DNA from: Marinobacter salinexigens
GTDB lineage: Bacteria; Pseudomonadota; Gammaproteobacteria; Pseudomonadales; Oleiphilaceae
Reading direction: 5' to 3'
DNA: 64,000 nt
Assembly: GCF_008370345.1 (NCBI RefSeq)
Contig: NZ_VTUU01000004.1
Coordinates: 62,001 to 126,000 of the forward strand
Shown: piece by piece, positions 53,013 through 63,591 of the stretch
Numbering within the stretch: the stretch's first letter is position 1
How the letters are laid out: each line of letters begins with the position of its first letter
Translations under genes and position numbers: made by a program
Notes under the pieces: generated by a model
Told to the model about the DNA's origin: nothing
What the model saw: only the letters and a program-made list of their open reading frames with translations
The model's database searches: none

Positions 53013-53735
53013 ATGCTGACCGATATATTGTCCATTACCTTGCTGACTCTGATGGCGGGGGCGTGTATTCCTCTGGGTGGACTGCTCGCAAGTCTGGAAA
53101 GGCTCAGCCCCGGCTGGCTGGAGCAGGAGTTCCGCCATTTCGTGATCGCACTCGGGGGAGGAATCCTGTTGGGTGCCGTTGCGGTTGTCCTGGTTCCTCA
53201 GGGTAAGGAGAGCATGGGGGATTCGCTTTGGGCTATCCCGGCCATTGTGCTTGGTGGCATCCTGTTCTTTGCCATCGAGCGGGTGTTGGGACTGCAGAAG
53301 CGAGAATCGCCTCAGCTTATGGGGGTGATGCTTGATTTTGTGCCAGAGGCAACGGCGCTGGGCGGTGTGGCCATTGTCAGTCCGGATACGGCCTGGCTGC
53401 TTGCGCTACTGATTGCTATGCAAAATTTACCTGAGGGGTTTAATGCCTTCAGGGAGTTGTGCAATCTGGGTTACTCCTCCCGGAAAACCCTTGCCTTTAT
53501 GACTTTCCTGGTTGCTGCCGGGCCCCTTGCTGGCTTGTCGGGTTATTTTCTTCTGGCCGATCGGCCGGTGATTCTCGGGGCCATCATGCTGACTGCCTCG
53601 GGGGGCATCCTGTACTTGCTGTTCCAGGATATTGCACCCCAGTCCCGGCTTGACCGGCACTGGGGGCCGCCTTTGGGTGCTGTGATCGGTTTCTGTATCG
53701 CGCTATTCAGTCACGATATGATCGCCCCGGTCTGA
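53013..53735 (+). CDS. ZIP family metal transporter
   Basis: A 240-residue polytopic membrane protein with about eight helices. Family marks are 'VIALGGGILLGAVAVVLVPQG' in the first half and MLDFVPEATALGGVAIV plus ALLIAMQNLPEGFNAFREL, where the Pro-Glu-(Ala/Gly) motifs of ZIP helices 4 and 5 hold metal ligands. The His usual in helix 4 (HNxPEG) is replaced (QNLPEG), so metal choice is unclear. It lies 7 nt after the usp gene and its 3' end overlaps the convergent ftsH-like gene by 33 bp. Confidence 0.85.
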   Translation: MLTDILSITLLTLMAGACIPLGGLLASLERLSPGWLEQEFRHFVIALGGGILLGAVAVVLVPQGKESMGDSLWAIPAIVLGGILFFAIERVLGLQKRESPQLMGVMLDFVPEATALGGVAIVSPDTAWLLALLIAMQNLPEGFNAFRELCNLGYSSRKTLAFMTFLVAAGPLAGLSGYFLLADRPVILGAIMLTASGGILYLLFQDIAPQSRLDRHWGPPLGAVIGFCIALFSHDMIAPV

Positions 53736-55646
53736 TCGGGCTATTTTGGGTGCCTGCTGTTTACCGAGAAGGTCCTCGATTTGGTCCGCCGACAGGGTTT
53801 CTTGCTCAAGCACGGCCTTGGCCAAGGTATCGAGCTGGCTACGATGCTCCTGCAGGAAGTCTATCGTCGCTTTCTCCAGAGCCTGGAGTTGCGCCTGGAT
53901 TTCGGAATCGATTAGTTCGGCCATCTTTTCACTGAATTCACGGGGCAGGCCCATCTCCCGGCCAAGGAACACGTTCTCTTCGCCGATGCTGAGTCCGAGT
54001 GGTCCAATCTTTTCACTCATGCCCCATTGGCCGATCATTTTCCTGATCAGTGATGTCGCCTCCTTGAGATCGTTCTGGGCGCCAGTGCTCACTTCTCCAT
54101 AGACGACCTTCTCGGCAGAACGACCGCCGAGCATGACTTTGATCCTGTCCTTCAGATAGCTTTCGGTATAGGTGTAATGATCTTCCCGGGGGGTCTGCTC
54201 TGTAACCCCCATTGCCATGCCGTGGGGAATGATGGTTACTTTGGTCAGGGGATCTGCCTTGGGCATGTAGTACGCCATCAGGGCGTGGCCACACTCGTGA
54301 TAGGCCACCGCCTCACGTTCTTCCGGGGTCATGTGGGCATCCCGTTCCTCGCCCAGGATGATCCGGTCCCGGGCCAGGTCAAAGCAGTGGGAGTTGACCT
54401 CATCAAGGTCTTCCCTGACGGCGGTCAGTGCGGCTTCATTCACCAGGTTTTTCAGATCCGCGCCGGAAAAACCGATAGTTCGTGCGGCAATTGCCTCCAG
54501 GTCTACATCGCTGGCCAGCGGTACTTTGCGCACGTGTACTTTCAGAATGGCCTCTCGCGCATCTTTGTGAGGGCGGTCCAGGGTGATCTTTCGGTCAAAC
54601 CGGCCGGGGCGGAGCAGGGCGCTGTCGAGCACATCGGGCCGGTTGGTGGCAGCCAGAACGAGAATGTTTTCGTGAGCTTCAAAACCGTCCATTTCCGTCA
54701 GGATCTGGTTGAGGGTCTGCTCACGTTCATCGTGGCCGCCACCAAGGCCAGCACCACGGGAGCGTCCGACGGCATCAAGTTCATCAATAAAGATGAGTGC
54801 GGGGGCTTCCTTACGTGCAGTCTGGAACATGTCCCGCACCCGGGAGGCGCCAACACCCACAAACATCTCAATGAACTCTGAGGCGCTGATACTGAAGAAA
54901 GGCACTTCCGCTTCGCCGGCGATGGCACGGGCCAGAAGAGTCTTTCCGGTGCCTGGCGGGCCGACCAGCAGCACACCCTTGGGCATGACCGCTCCGAGTT
55001 CCCTGAAGCGTTCGGGGGACTTGAGGAAGTCGATAATTTCGGTGATTTCCCTTTTGGCAGACTCAATGCCGGCCACGTCATCCAGTGTGGTGGTAGAGGT
55101 TTCCTTGCGAGCGCGCCGGGCTTTGGATTTTCCAAAATCGAACGGTCCTCCACCCTGTCCCATCCGCCGCTGGGCAGCGCCCCAGAACCAGAACATCAGG
55201 GCCAGCAGCAGAATCCAGGGCAAGAACCCCCGAATCATCTCCTGCCACCAGGGCAGACCAGAAGGTGCGGCCTTGATGGTGACCTCATGCTCTTCCAGCA
55301 GCTCAAGCAGCGCCGGATCCTCCATCGGGGGGCGAACGGTATGAAATCCGGGGGTGCCTTGGGACGATTGTGAGGTGTCGCTGCTGAACCGGGCTGCACC
55401 GCTGTCGGTGAACAGGCCGCTGATATTCTCTTCTTTGAGGGTGACCTCTGATACCTGATCGCTGGAGACCGCGGTTTTGAAATCGGAGTAGGGCAGTTCC
55501 TGAAGCCGGGGCTGATCTTTATCCTGCAGCCAGAGTACCATCAAAAAGATGGCCGCACTGAGCCAGAGAAACGAGAGCTGGTTAGGAATGCCCGGTTGCT
55601 GGGAGTTTGATGGCTTCTGTTCCTGGGGTCCGTTCGGTGCAGTCAT
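53703..55646 (-). CDS. ftsH: FtsH-like ATP-dependent zinc metalloprotease
   Basis: A 647-residue membrane-bound AAA+ protease degrading misfolded or regulatory membrane and soluble proteins. Two helices (about 26-45 and 140-162) enclose a periplasmic region. The ATPase has Walker A GPPGTGKT at about residue 229, [15 protein letters not shown] and the SRH region; the zinc site HECGH is near residue 450. It is probably a second FtsH paralogue, because the housekeeping gene normally neighbours rrmJ/folP. From ATG 55646 (GGAGG 5 nt upstream) it overlaps the YkoF-like gene stop as ATGA. Confidence 0.93.
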   Translation of the reverse strand: MTAPNGPQEQKPSNSQQPGIPNQLSFLWLSAAIFLMVLWLQDKDQPRLQELPYSDFKTAVSSDQVSEVTLKEENISGLFTDSGAARFSSDTSQSSQGTPGFHTVRPPMEDPALLELLEEHEVTIKAAPSGLPWWQEMIRGFLPWILLLALMFWFWGAAQRRMGQGGGPFDFGKSKARRARKETSTTTLDDVAGIESAKREITEIIDFLKSPERFRELGAVMPKGVLLVGPPGTGKTLLARAIAGEAEVPFFSISASEFIEMFVGVGASRVRDMFQTARKEAPALIFIDELDAVGRSRGAGLGGGHDEREQTLNQILTEMDGFEAHENILVLAATNRPDVLDSALLRPGRFDRKITLDRPHKDAREAILKVHVRKVPLASDVDLEAIAARTIGFSGADLKNLVNEAALTAVREDLDEVNSHCFDLARDRIILGEERDAHMTPEEREAVAYHECGHALMAYYMPKADPLTKVTIIPHGMAMGVTEQTPREDHYTYTESYLKDRIKVMLGGRSAEKVVYGEVSTGAQNDLKEATSLIRKMIGQWGMSEKIGPLGLSIGEENVFLGREMGLPREFSEKMAELIDSEIQAQLQALEKATIDFLQEHRSQLDTLAKAVLEQETLSADQIEDLLGKQQAPKIARSDRGDHIVTE

Positions 55647-55891
55647 TTTGGCCTCCGGTCCCCCTCCATGATTTTTGCCACGAAGACGGACTTCCCATAG
55701 GTCTCGAAGGACCACTTCATGGTATCGGAGAGTACCTTCATGACTTCGTCATACTCACCGAAGATCTCGGTGCTCATGCGACCTGGATAGACTTCCAGGC
55801 CGGTCTGCTCCAGCCGGGCAATCAGGTCCCAGATGGGAGGTTTGTAGTCGTCCTTGAGTGGATAGCAGCTCAGTTGCACAGACAGATACAT
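55643..55891 (-). CDS. YkoF-related small protein
   Basis: An 82-residue single-domain protein similar to the YkoF/thiamine-HMP-binding fold: MYLSVQLSCYPLKDDYKPPI and 'GLEVYPGRMSTEIFGEYDEV' are the recognisable stretches. Bacillus YkoF has two such domains and binds thiamine; here there is one, and binding is unproven. The ATG at 55891 has AGGAG upstream. Its stop overlaps the ftsH start, so the protein is made together with the protease and could be a partner or adaptor; that is inference. Confidence 0.8.
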   Translation of the reverse strand: MYLSVQLSCYPLKDDYKPPIWDLIARLEQTGLEVYPGRMSTEIFGEYDEVMKVLSDTMKWSFETYGKSVFVAKIMEGDRRPK

Positions 55892-55930
55892 ACACAACTC
55901 CTTTTTTGCGGAATACCTACGACGCCTTGG

Positions 55931-57697
55931 TCAGAACCCCATGGCTGACGAGGTGCTGCGCCGCGGGTCGGCGCCACCATAAAGGGTACCGTCCTCCCCC
56001 ACCATAATACTCTGAATTGCCCCCATCGCCGAGTTGGTCACTACCTTGTGGCCACGGGATTCCAGCAGTTGGATAGTATCGGGGCTGATACCCTGCTCAA
56101 TACGGATTTCATCCGGCAGCCACTGGTGATGAATCCGTGGCGAGCTGACGGAAGTCTGGATATTCATGCCGTGGTCGATCACATTCATGATCACCTGCAA
56201 GGTCGTGGTGATGATGCGCGACCCACCGGGACTCCCGGTTACGAGAACGTTTTTGCCATCCTTGCGCACTATGGTGGGGGACATGGAACTGAGCATGCGC
56301 TTGCCAGGTTCCACTTTGTTGGCTGCGCCGCCGATCAGTCCGTAGGTGTTGGGTACACCAGGTTTGGCGCTGAAATCATCCATTTCGTTATTCAGCAGGA
56401 AGCCAGCGCCTTTTACGGTAATGCCGGATCCGTAGCTGAAATTAATGGTGTAGGTGTTGGAAACCGCATTGCCCCACTGATCGACGACCGAAAAGTGCGT
56501 GGTTTCGTTGCTTTCGTACGGTGCTGGCTGTCCCGGCTTGATTTTGCTGGCCGGAGTAGCCTTGTCGGGATTGATTCGAGAGCGGAGTTTATCTGCGTAG
56601 ACTTTGCTGGTGAGGCCTTTCAGTGGTACATCGACATAGTCTGTATCGCCCAGATATTCCGATCGGTCCGCGTAGGCCAGCTTCATGGCTTCTGCCATAA
56701 GGTGAATGGTTTTTGCGGAGTTGTGGCCAGATTCGCCGATCGGGTATCCCTCGAGAATATTCAGTATCTGTACAATGTGAGTACCGCCGGATGAAGGGGG
56801 CGACATTGAGTAGATGTCATAGCCACGATAATTGCCGTGCACCGGTTTGCGAACTTGCGGCGTGTAATTCTTCAGGTCATCCAGGGTAATCAGGCCGCCA
56901 TGGCGTTCCATTTCATCGGCAATCAACTCCGCTGTCTTACCCTCATAGAAACCTTTCACACCGTCATCAACGATGCGTCGTAAGGTTTCTGCCAATTCTG
57001 GCTGGCGGAAGCGTTCGCCTGGTTTCCAGGCTGAGCCGTCCTTTTTGTAGAAGGTTTCCAGAGTGGCTGGCCAGCGGGTAAGGCGCTCCCGGGCCTGCTC
57101 CAGTCCGTCGGTAAATCGCTGGGGTACGATAAATCCGTCCTGGGCCAGCCTGATAGCGGGAATCAGCGCCTGCTCCAGTGAAATAGTACCGTGCCGTTCC
57201 AGCGCAAGTGCGAGCCCGGCAACGGTTCCCGGTACGCCTGCGGCAAGGTGAGTGAACCGGCTCCGGTCTTTGACTACATTGCCTTCCTGATCCTGGAACA
57301 TGGCTTCTGTCGCCGCGGCAGGTGCCGTTTCACGGTAGTCGATTGCTTCCGGATCGGAACCATCTCCGGGGGCAATGAGCATGAAGCCTCCGCCACCTAT
57401 ATTGCCGGATCGTGGTTGGGTCACGGCCAGGGCAAAGCCTGCGGTAACCGCTGCATCCACGGCATTTCCGCCATTCTTCAAAACCTCAAGCGCTACGGTA
57501 GTTGCCAGCGTATGACTGGTGGCGACCATACCCTGACGGGCAACAGCAGGGTGGAATCGTTCGCCTTCCAGAATGGCCTGGGCGCAGACCTGAACACTGG
57601 TCAGGGTGAGCGTGCCTATCAGCAGGGCGGTGCTGAGGCGTCCTGAGCGCCTGCAGAAGCCTGCTCGGCGGATTTGCATGTGGGGAAGGTCGTCCAT
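55931..57697 (-). CDS. ggt: Gamma-glutamyltranspeptidase
   Basis: A 588-residue periplasmic N-terminal nucleophile hydrolase that cleaves gamma-glutamyl bonds of glutathione. The signal peptide region is RLSTALLIGTLTLTSVQVCA. The precursor self-cleaves before Thr400 in NETTHFSVVDQWGNAVS, giving large and small subunits. The lid and substrate residues NNEMDDFSAKPG, and 'RMLSSMSPTIV', are present. The N-terminal GNAVDAAVTAGFALAVTQPR is the family signature. An internal ATG six codons in is an alternative start. It is a single gene, divergent from purU. Confidence 0.95.
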   Translation of the reverse strand: MDDLPHMQIRRAGFCRRSGRLSTALLIGTLTLTSVQVCAQAILEGERFHPAVARQGMVATSHTLATTVALEVLKNGGNAVDAAVTAGFALAVTQPRSGNIGGGGFMLIAPGDGSDPEAIDYRETAPAAATEAMFQDQEGNVVKDRSRFTHLAAGVPGTVAGLALALERHGTISLEQALIPAIRLAQDGFIVPQRFTDGLEQARERLTRWPATLETFYKKDGSAWKPGERFRQPELAETLRRIVDDGVKGFYEGKTAELIADEMERHGGLITLDDLKNYTPQVRKPVHGNYRGYDIYSMSPPSSGGTHIVQILNILEGYPIGESGHNSAKTIHLMAEAMKLAYADRSEYLGDTDYVDVPLKGLTSKVYADKLRSRINPDKATPASKIKPGQPAPYESNETTHFSVVDQWGNAVSNTYTINFSYGSGITVKGAGFLLNNEMDDFSAKPGVPNTYGLIGGAANKVEPGKRMLSSMSPTIVRKDGKNVLVTGSPGGSRIITTTLQVIMNVIDHGMNIQTSVSSPRIHHQWLPDEIRIEQGISPDTIQLLESRGHKVVTNSAMGAIQSIMVGEDGTLYGGADPRRSTSSAMGF

Positions 57698-57840
57698 GTT
57701 CGTGTTCCTCGTTTCTGGCGTTCAGATAGGCTATCATAGCCGGTCATTTTCATAGGTGCGTACCGTCAGTCTGGCGACACATGCGTCAGCGATTCCCTTG
57801 CGCATCTGCTTTCCCGGATTTCAGTTAAGGAAAGGCTTTC

Positions 57841-58695
57841 ATGGAGCATACCTATCGTCTTGTGATTTCCTGCCCGGATAGGGTCGGAATTGTCGCCAAG
57901 GTGAGTAATTTTCTATCCACCTATAATGGCTGGATTACTGAGGCGAGCCACCACTCGGATTTTCAGTCAGGGTGGTTCTTTATGCGGCACGAAATCAAGG
58001 CCAGTTCTATCCCGTTCGGTCTGGATCAGTTCCGCGCGGCGTTTGAGCCAATCGCGAAAGAGTTCAATATGAACTGGCACATCGCGGATTCCGCTCAGCC
58101 CAAGAAAGTTATCCTGATGTGCAGCAAGGAATCCCACTGCGTGGCAGACCTGTTGCACCGCTGGCACAGCAGTGAATTGAACGCTGAAATGGTTGCGGTC
58201 ATTTCCAATCACGATGATCTGCGCCGGATGGTGGAGTGGCACGACATTCCCTATCACCATATTCCGGTGAGCAAGGAAAACAAGGAAGCCGCTTTCGCCC
58301 AGATCGACGACCTGTTCCAGCAGTATGAAGCCGATGTGGTTGTACTGGCGCGCTATATGCAAATTTTGCCGTCCGAGTTGTGCGCCAAATACGCAGGTAA
58401 GGTCATTAATATTCACCACAGTTTCCTTCCGTCCTTTGCGGGTGCCCGGCCATATCACCAGGCTCACAGCCGCGGGGTGAAGCTGATCGGAGCAACGTGC
58501 CATTATGTGACCGAGGATCTGGATGAAGGCCCGATCATCGAGCAGGACGTGATCCGCATTACCCACAGCGATTCCATTGAGGACATGGTTCGCCTTGGCC
58601 GGGACGTAGAGAAGAATGTGCTGGCCCGTGGCCTGCGTTCCCACGTCGAAGACAGGGTTATCACCTACGAAAACAAAACCGTAGTGTTTGATTGA
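57841..58695 (+). CDS. purU: Formyltetrahydrofolate deformylase
   Basis: Hydrolyses 10-formyl-THF to formate and THF, balancing one-carbon pools. The 284-residue protein has an N-terminal ACT domain (YRLVISCPDRVGIVAKVSNF) that binds Met/Gly in E. coli PurU, then a formyltransferase domain with 'HIPVSKENKEAAFAQ', VINIHHSFLPSFAGARPYHQ and the catalytic Asp in 'DLDEGPIIEQD'. AAGGAAAGG lies just before the ATG. Confidence 0.96.
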   Translation: MEHTYRLVISCPDRVGIVAKVSNFLSTYNGWITEASHHSDFQSGWFFMRHEIKASSIPFGLDQFRAAFEPIAKEFNMNWHIADSAQPKKVILMCSKESHCVADLLHRWHSSELNAEMVAVISNHDDLRRMVEWHDIPYHHIPVSKENKEAAFAQIDDLFQQYEADVVVLARYMQILPSELCAKYAGKVINIHHSFLPSFAGARPYHQAHSRGVKLIGATCHYVTEDLDEGPIIEQDVIRITHSDSIEDMVRLGRDVEKNVLARGLRSHVEDRVITYENKTVVFD

Positions 58696-58725
58696 GCCCG
58701 CTCCGCAGGTGCCCCGGAAGCGGGC
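58696..58725 (+). terminator. GC-rich stem-loop after purU
   Basis: GCCCGCTCCG (58696-58705) pairs with CGG-A-AGCGGGC (58715-58725), 10 bp with one bulged A. No T tract follows, so it may be only a stabilising or Rho-assisted 3' structure. Confidence 0.35.
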
Positions 58726-58821
58726 GGACTGTGGTAGACTTGGCGGCTTATTGCAGAATAATCATGGGGCCCGGATACGGCCCCGGTACGACTTCCAGAT
58801 AACGCAAAGGAACCTTTCTCG

Positions 58822-61389
58822 ATGGGTGAATTAGCCAAAGAGATCCTGCCGGTTAATATTGAAGATGAGCTGAAACAGTCCTACCTCGACTACGCCATGA
58901 GCGTTATCGTCGGCCGGGCGCTTCCGGACGTGAGGGATGGCCTCAAGCCGGTACACCGTCGTGTTCTGTTCGCCATGTCAGAGCTGAACAACGACTGGAA
59001 CAAAGCCTACAAGAAGTCTGCCCGTGTGGTGGGTGACGTTATCGGTAAATACCACCCCCATGGTGACTCTGCGGTATACGACACCATTGTTCGTATGGCT
59101 CAGCCGTTCTCCCTGCGTTATCCGCTGGTGGATGGTCAGGGTAACTTCGGTTCTATTGACGGTGACAACGCGGCAGCCATGCGTTACACCGAGATCCGCA
59201 TGGAGAAAATTGCCCACTCCCTGCTGGCGGACCTGGACAAGGAAACCGTGGATTACGTCGATAACTACGACGGCACGGAGCGAATTCCGGAAGTACTGCC
59301 AACACGTGTGCCCAACCTGCTGGTGAATGGCTCCTCCGGTATTGCGGTTGGTATGGCCACCAATATCCCGCCCCATAACCTCACCGAAGTCGTTAATGGC
59401 TGCCTGGCGCTGATCGACAGTCCTGATCTGTCGATTGATGAGCTGATGGAATATATCCCGGGGCCTGATTTCCCGACCCAGGGCATCATCAATGGCCGCG
59501 CCGGTATCATGGAAGCGTATCGGACCGGTCGCGGGCGTATTTATATTCGTGCCCGCCATGAGATTGAACAGGACAAAAAGAGCGGTAAAGAGTCCATCAT
59601 CATTACCGAGCTCCCATACCAGCTCAACAAGGCCCGTCTGATTGAAAAGATCGCCGAGCTGGTGAAAGAAAAGCGTATCGAGGGTATTACCGAGCTGCGT
59701 GACGAGTCCAACAAGGAAGGCATCCGGGTGGTAATTGAGCTGCGCCGCGGTGAAAACCCGGAAGTGGTCATCAATAACCTGTTTGCCCAGACTCAGCTGG
59801 AAACCGTATTCGGCATCAACATGGTTGGTCTGATTAATGGCGAACCGAAGACGCTGAACCTGAAAGAGCTGCTGGATGCATTCCTGCGCCATCGTCGTGA
59901 AGTCGTCACCCGCCGGACGATCTACGAGCTGCGAAAGGCCCGGGAACGTGGCCATATCCTTGAAGGTCTGACCGTTGCGCTGGCCAACATTGATGAAATC
60001 ATCGAGCTCATTAAGACATCACCTTCTGCGGCCGAGGCTAAAGAAAAGTTGATGGCTAAGGGCTGGTCGCCGGGCGGTGTGATGGCGATGCTGGAACGTG
60101 CCGGTGAAGACGCCTGCCGCCCTGATGATCTGCCGGAAATCTACGGCCTGCGTGATGGCCTGTATCATCTTTCTCCGGAACAGGCACAGGCAATCCTGGA
60201 TCTGCGTCTGCACCGCCTGACCGGTCTGGAAACCGAGAAGCTGCAGAACGAGTACAAGGACATTCTCGAGAAAATCGCTGATCTGCTGGATATCCTGGGT
60301 GATCCGGAGCGCCTGCTGCAGGTTATTCGTGACGAGCTGACAGAAATCGTAAACGATTACGGCGATGAGCGTCGTACCGAAATCACCAGCTCCCGCCGTG
60401 ACCTGACTATCGCTGACCTGATTGATGAAGAAGACCTGGTGGTGACCATTTCCCACACCGGTTATGCCAAGACCCAGGCAGTTGAGGACTATCAGGCGCA
60501 GCGTCGTGGTGGCCGTGGTAAGGCTGCGACATCAATGAAGGATGAAGACTTCATCGAGAAGCTGCTGGTGGCCAATTCCCACGACACCATCCTGTGTTTC
60601 TCGAACCGCGGTAAGGTCTACTGGCTGAGGGTGTTTGAAATTCCCCGTGGCAGTCGTGGTTCCCGTGGTCGTCCCATGGTTAACATCCTGCCGCTGGATG
60701 AGGGTGAGCGTATTACCACCTTCCTCCCGGTACGTGATTATCCCGAAGACCAGTTTGTTCTGATGGCCACCTCTAACGGTGTCGTCAAAAAGACTCCGCT
60801 GCCGAACTTCTCCCGTCCGCGCAGCAGTGGCCTGATTGCGCTTAACCTGGATGAGGGCGATACCCTGGTCGGTGCTGCGATCACTGACGGCAACGCCGAG
60901 ATTATGCTGTTCTCCAGTGCAGGTAAGGCTGTGCGTTTTGCTGAAGAGCAGGTGCGCCCGATGAGCCGCACGGCTCGTGGCGTGCGTGGTATCAAAATGC
61001 CGGAAGGCAAGCATGTTGTCTCCCTGATCATTCCGGAGGAGGGCGGCGTTATCCTGACCGCCAGTGAGCACGGCTACGGTAAGCGAACCGCCATCGAGGA
61101 CTTCCCGGCCTACAGTCGTGGTAGTCAGGGTGTCATCGCCATGCAGTGTTCCGACCGCAACGGCGACCTTGTTCGCGCCCTGCAGTTGTTTGACGGCGAC
61201 GAAATGATGCTGATTTCCGACAAGGGCACGCTTGTACGTACCCGCACTGACGAAGTGTCTGTGCTGAGCCGGAATACTCAGGGTGTGCGCCTGATCCGCC
61301 TTGCTCAGGAAGATGAGCGCCTGGTGGGCGTTGAGCGGATTGCAGAATCCGATGATGAAGAAGTTGAAGGTGAGGAAAGCGAAGAATGA
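58822..61389 (+). CDS. gyrA: DNA gyrase subunit A
   Basis: The 855-residue breakage-reunion subunit of gyrase. The catalytic Tyr122 is in [11 protein letters not shown], with the same numbering as E. coli. The quinolone-resistance region reads [10 protein letters not shown] with Ser83 and Asp87, the susceptible wild-type residues. The C-terminal beta-pinwheel contains the GyrA box QRRGGRGK. The acidic tail ends EVEGEESEE. The stop overlaps the serC ATG by 4 bp. The gyrA-serC-pheA-hisC order is characteristic of Pseudomonas relatives. Confidence 0.98.
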   Translation: MGELAKEILPVNIEDELKQSYLDYAMSVIVGRALPDVRDGLKPVHRRVLFAMSELNNDWNKAYKKSARVVGDVIGKYHPHGDSAVYDTIVRMAQPFSLRYPLVDGQGNFGSIDGDNAAAMRYTEIRMEKIAHSLLADLDKETVDYVDNYDGTERIPEVLPTRVPNLLVNGSSGIAVGMATNIPPHNLTEVVNGCLALIDSPDLSIDELMEYIPGPDFPTQGIINGRAGIMEAYRTGRGRIYIRARHEIEQDKKSGKESIIITELPYQLNKARLIEKIAELVKEKRIEGITELRDESNKEGIRVVIELRRGENPEVVINNLFAQTQLETVFGINMVGLINGEPKTLNLKELLDAFLRHRREVVTRRTIYELRKARERGHILEGLTVALANIDEIIELIKTSPSAAEAKEKLMAKGWSPGGVMAMLERAGEDACRPDDLPEIYGLRDGLYHLSPEQAQAILDLRLHRLTGLETEKLQNEYKDILEKIADLLDILGDPERLLQVIRDELTEIVNDYGDERRTEITSSRRDLTIADLIDEEDLVVTISHTGYAKTQAVEDYQAQRRGGRGKAATSMKDEDFIEKLLVANSHDTILCFSNRGKVYWLRVFEIPRGSRGSRGRPMVNILPLDEGERITTFLPVRDYPEDQFVLMATSNGVVKKTPLPNFSRPRSSGLIALNLDEGDTLVGAAITDGNAEIMLFSSAGKAVRFAEEQVRPMSRTARGVRGIKMPEGKHVVSLIIPEEGGVILTASEHGYGKRTAIEDFPAYSRGSQGVIAMQCSDRNGDLVRALQLFDGDEMMLISDKGTLVRTRTDEVSVLSRNTQGVRLIRLAQEDERLVGVERIAESDDEEVEGEESEE

Positions 61390-62468
61390 GCAGGGCGTTC
61401 AACTTTTGCGCGGGTCCGGCCATGTTGCCGGAAGCCGTGCTGAAACAGGCCCAGAGCGAAATGCTGGACTGGCGCGGCACAGGTATGTCCGTGATGGAAA
61501 TGAGCCATCGCAGTGACGAATTTGTGGAAATTGCTGAAACAGCGGAGAAAGATCTGCGTGAATTGGCTGGTATATCAGATGATTACGCGGTTCTTTTCAT
61601 GCAGGGTGGTGCGTCCAGCCAGTTTTCCAGCATCCCGCTGAACCTGCTCGGTGAAAAGACGTCTGCCGACTACGTCAATACCGGTATCTGGTCCAAGAAG
61701 GCGATTGCCGAAGCCAAGCGTTATGGCAATGTGAATGTTGTGGCCAGTGCCGAAGACAGCGGGTTTGCCAGCATTCCCGATCAGTCTGCCTGGACAACCA
61801 GCGCCGACGCGGCTTATCTGCACTACACGCCGAATGAGACCATTGGTGGTCTGGAATTCGATTTTGTGCCTGAAAGCGGAAGCGTACCTCTGGTTGCTGA
61901 CCTTTCCTCAACCATTCTGTCCCGTCCCCTGGATGTTTCGAAGTTCGGCCTGATTTACGCAGGCGCCCAGAAGAACATCGGTCCGTCTGGTCTGGTGGTG
62001 GTGATTATCCGCAAGGATCTGTTGGGTAAGGCGCGCAAAGAAACACCGACGATGATGAACTATCAGGTCATCGCAGATAACGATTCCATGTACAACACTC
62101 CTGCAACCTATTCCTGGTACCTGGCCGGTCTGGTATTCCAGTGGCTGAAGGAGCAGGGCGGTGTTCAGGCGATGGCTGAGTTGAACTCGCGTAAGGCGAA
62201 GAAGCTCTATGACTTCATCGATGGCAGTGACTTCTATGCCAATCCGATTGCCGCGCGTTTCCGTTCCTGGATGAACATTCCTTTTACCCTGGCGGATGAT
62301 GGCCTGAACGGCGCGTTTCTCAAGGGTGCTGATGCCCGCGGTTTGCTGAACCTGAAAGGCCACCGCTCGGTTGGCGGGATGCGGGCGAGTATCTACAACG
62401 CCATGCCAGAAGCCGGTGTGGATGCCTTGATCCAGTACATGGCTGAATTTGCGAAGGAGCGGGGCTGA
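61386..62468 (+). CDS. serC: Phosphoserine aminotransferase
   Basis: A PLP enzyme converting 3-phosphohydroxypyruvate to phosphoserine (and acting in pyridoxine synthesis). The 360-residue protein starts [20 protein letters not shown]. The PLP Lys is in [14 protein letters not shown]. The phosphate-binding '[17 protein letters not shown]' is near the C-terminus. Overlap with gyrA (ATGA) and the 2-nt gap to pheA mark one operon. Confidence 0.97.
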   Translation: MSRAFNFCAGPAMLPEAVLKQAQSEMLDWRGTGMSVMEMSHRSDEFVEIAETAEKDLRELAGISDDYAVLFMQGGASSQFSSIPLNLLGEKTSADYVNTGIWSKKAIAEAKRYGNVNVVASAEDSGFASIPDQSAWTTSADAAYLHYTPNETIGGLEFDFVPESGSVPLVADLSSTILSRPLDVSKFGLIYAGAQKNIGPSGLVVVIIRKDLLGKARKETPTMMNYQVIADNDSMYNTPATYSWYLAGLVFQWLKEQGGVQAMAELNSRKAKKLYDFIDGSDFYANPIAARFRSWMNIPFTLADDGLNGAFLKGADARGLLNLKGHRSVGGMRASIYNAMPEAGVDALIQYMAEFAKERG

Positions 62469-62470
62469 TC

Positions 62471-63568
62471 ATGAGTGACGAGCAGGCTCGCCTGGGTAAA
62501 CTCCGGGTTGAAATTGACCGGATCGACCAGGAAATCATGGATCTGATCAGCGCCCGGGCACGCTGCGCCCAGGAAGTGGCCCATGTGAAGATGGACGCCA
62601 ATCCCGGTGAGGATGTGTTCTTCTACCGTCCTGAGCGCGAAGCTCAGGTGCTGCGGCGGATCAAGGAGCAGAACCCCGGCCCGCTTTCCGGTGAGGAAAT
62701 GGCCCGCTTGTTCCGGGAGATCATGTCTGCCTGCCTGGCGCTTGAGAAACCTATGCATATTGCATTTCTCGGGCCGGTCGGCACTTTCACGCAGGCCGCT
62801 GCTCTGAAGCACTTCGGGCACTCGGTTGTCAGTGTGCCGCTGCCGGCCATTGATGCTGTTTTCCGTGAAGTTGAGTCCGGTTCGGCTCATTATGGCGTTG
62901 TGCCGGTAGAGAACTCGACGGAAGGCATGATTAACCACACGCTGGATATGTTCATGTCATCCCAGTTGAAGATCTGTGGTGAGGTACAGCTCCGGATTCA
63001 TCATCATCTGCTGGTGTCTCCCAAGCATGAAGGCCAGGAAATTACCCGGATCTATTCCCATCAGCAGTCGTTTGCCCAGTGTCGCCAGTGGCTGGATACG
63101 CACCGCTATGGCATTGAGCGAGTGACGGTTTCCAGTAATGCTGAAGCGGCACGTCGCGCTGCTGAAGAACCCGGTACGGCAGCCATTGCCGGCGATATGG
63201 CTGCTGAGCTGTATGGTCTGGATGTCGTAGCCAACAGCATTGAGGATCGCCCGGATAACACAACACGGTTCCTGATCATCGGGCGCGAAGAAGTGACGCC
63301 AAGCGGTCACGACAAATCGTCGATCCTGGTTTCCATGCGTAACAAGCCCGGCGCGCTTTACCAGCTGCTGGAGCCGTTCCACCGCCACGGTGTGAGCCTG
63401 ACCCGCATTGAAACACGGCCATCTCCCAGTGGTACCTGGGCATATGTGTTCTACATCGACTTCGAAGGGCACATGGACGATGAGCAGGTGAAAAATCTGC
63501 TGGCGGAAGTTGATGATGAGGCGGTAGAGCTGAAGAGGCTGGGTTCCTATCCGATTGGCGTTCTTTGA
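62471..63568 (+). CDS. pheA: Bifunctional chorismate mutase / prephenate dehydratase
   Basis: The 365-residue P-protein makes phenylpyruvate from chorismate. The chorismate mutase AroQ domain is at about 1-90 (IDRIDQEIMDLISARARCAQ). The prephenate dehydratase is at about 95-275, with GPVGTFTQAAALKHFG, PVENSTEGMINHTLD and the TTRFLIIGRE motif. The ACT regulatory domain from about 280 has SILVSMRNKPGALYQLLEPF and the ETRPS phenylalanine-site motif, implying feedback inhibition by Phe. Confidence 0.97.
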   Translation: MSDEQARLGKLRVEIDRIDQEIMDLISARARCAQEVAHVKMDANPGEDVFFYRPEREAQVLRRIKEQNPGPLSGEEMARLFREIMSACLALEKPMHIAFLGPVGTFTQAAALKHFGHSVVSVPLPAIDAVFREVESGSAHYGVVPVENSTEGMINHTLDMFMSSQLKICGEVQLRIHHHLLVSPKHEGQEITRIYSHQQSFAQCRQWLDTHRYGIERVTVSSNAEAARRAAEEPGTAAIAGDMAAELYGLDVVANSIEDRPDNTTRFLIIGREEVTPSGHDKSSILVSMRNKPGALYQLLEPFHRHGVSLTRIETRPSPSGTWAYVFYIDFEGHMDDEQVKNLLAEVDDEAVELKRLGSYPIGVL

Positions 63569-63591
63569 GTCCGGAAAATTAAGGAAGGACT

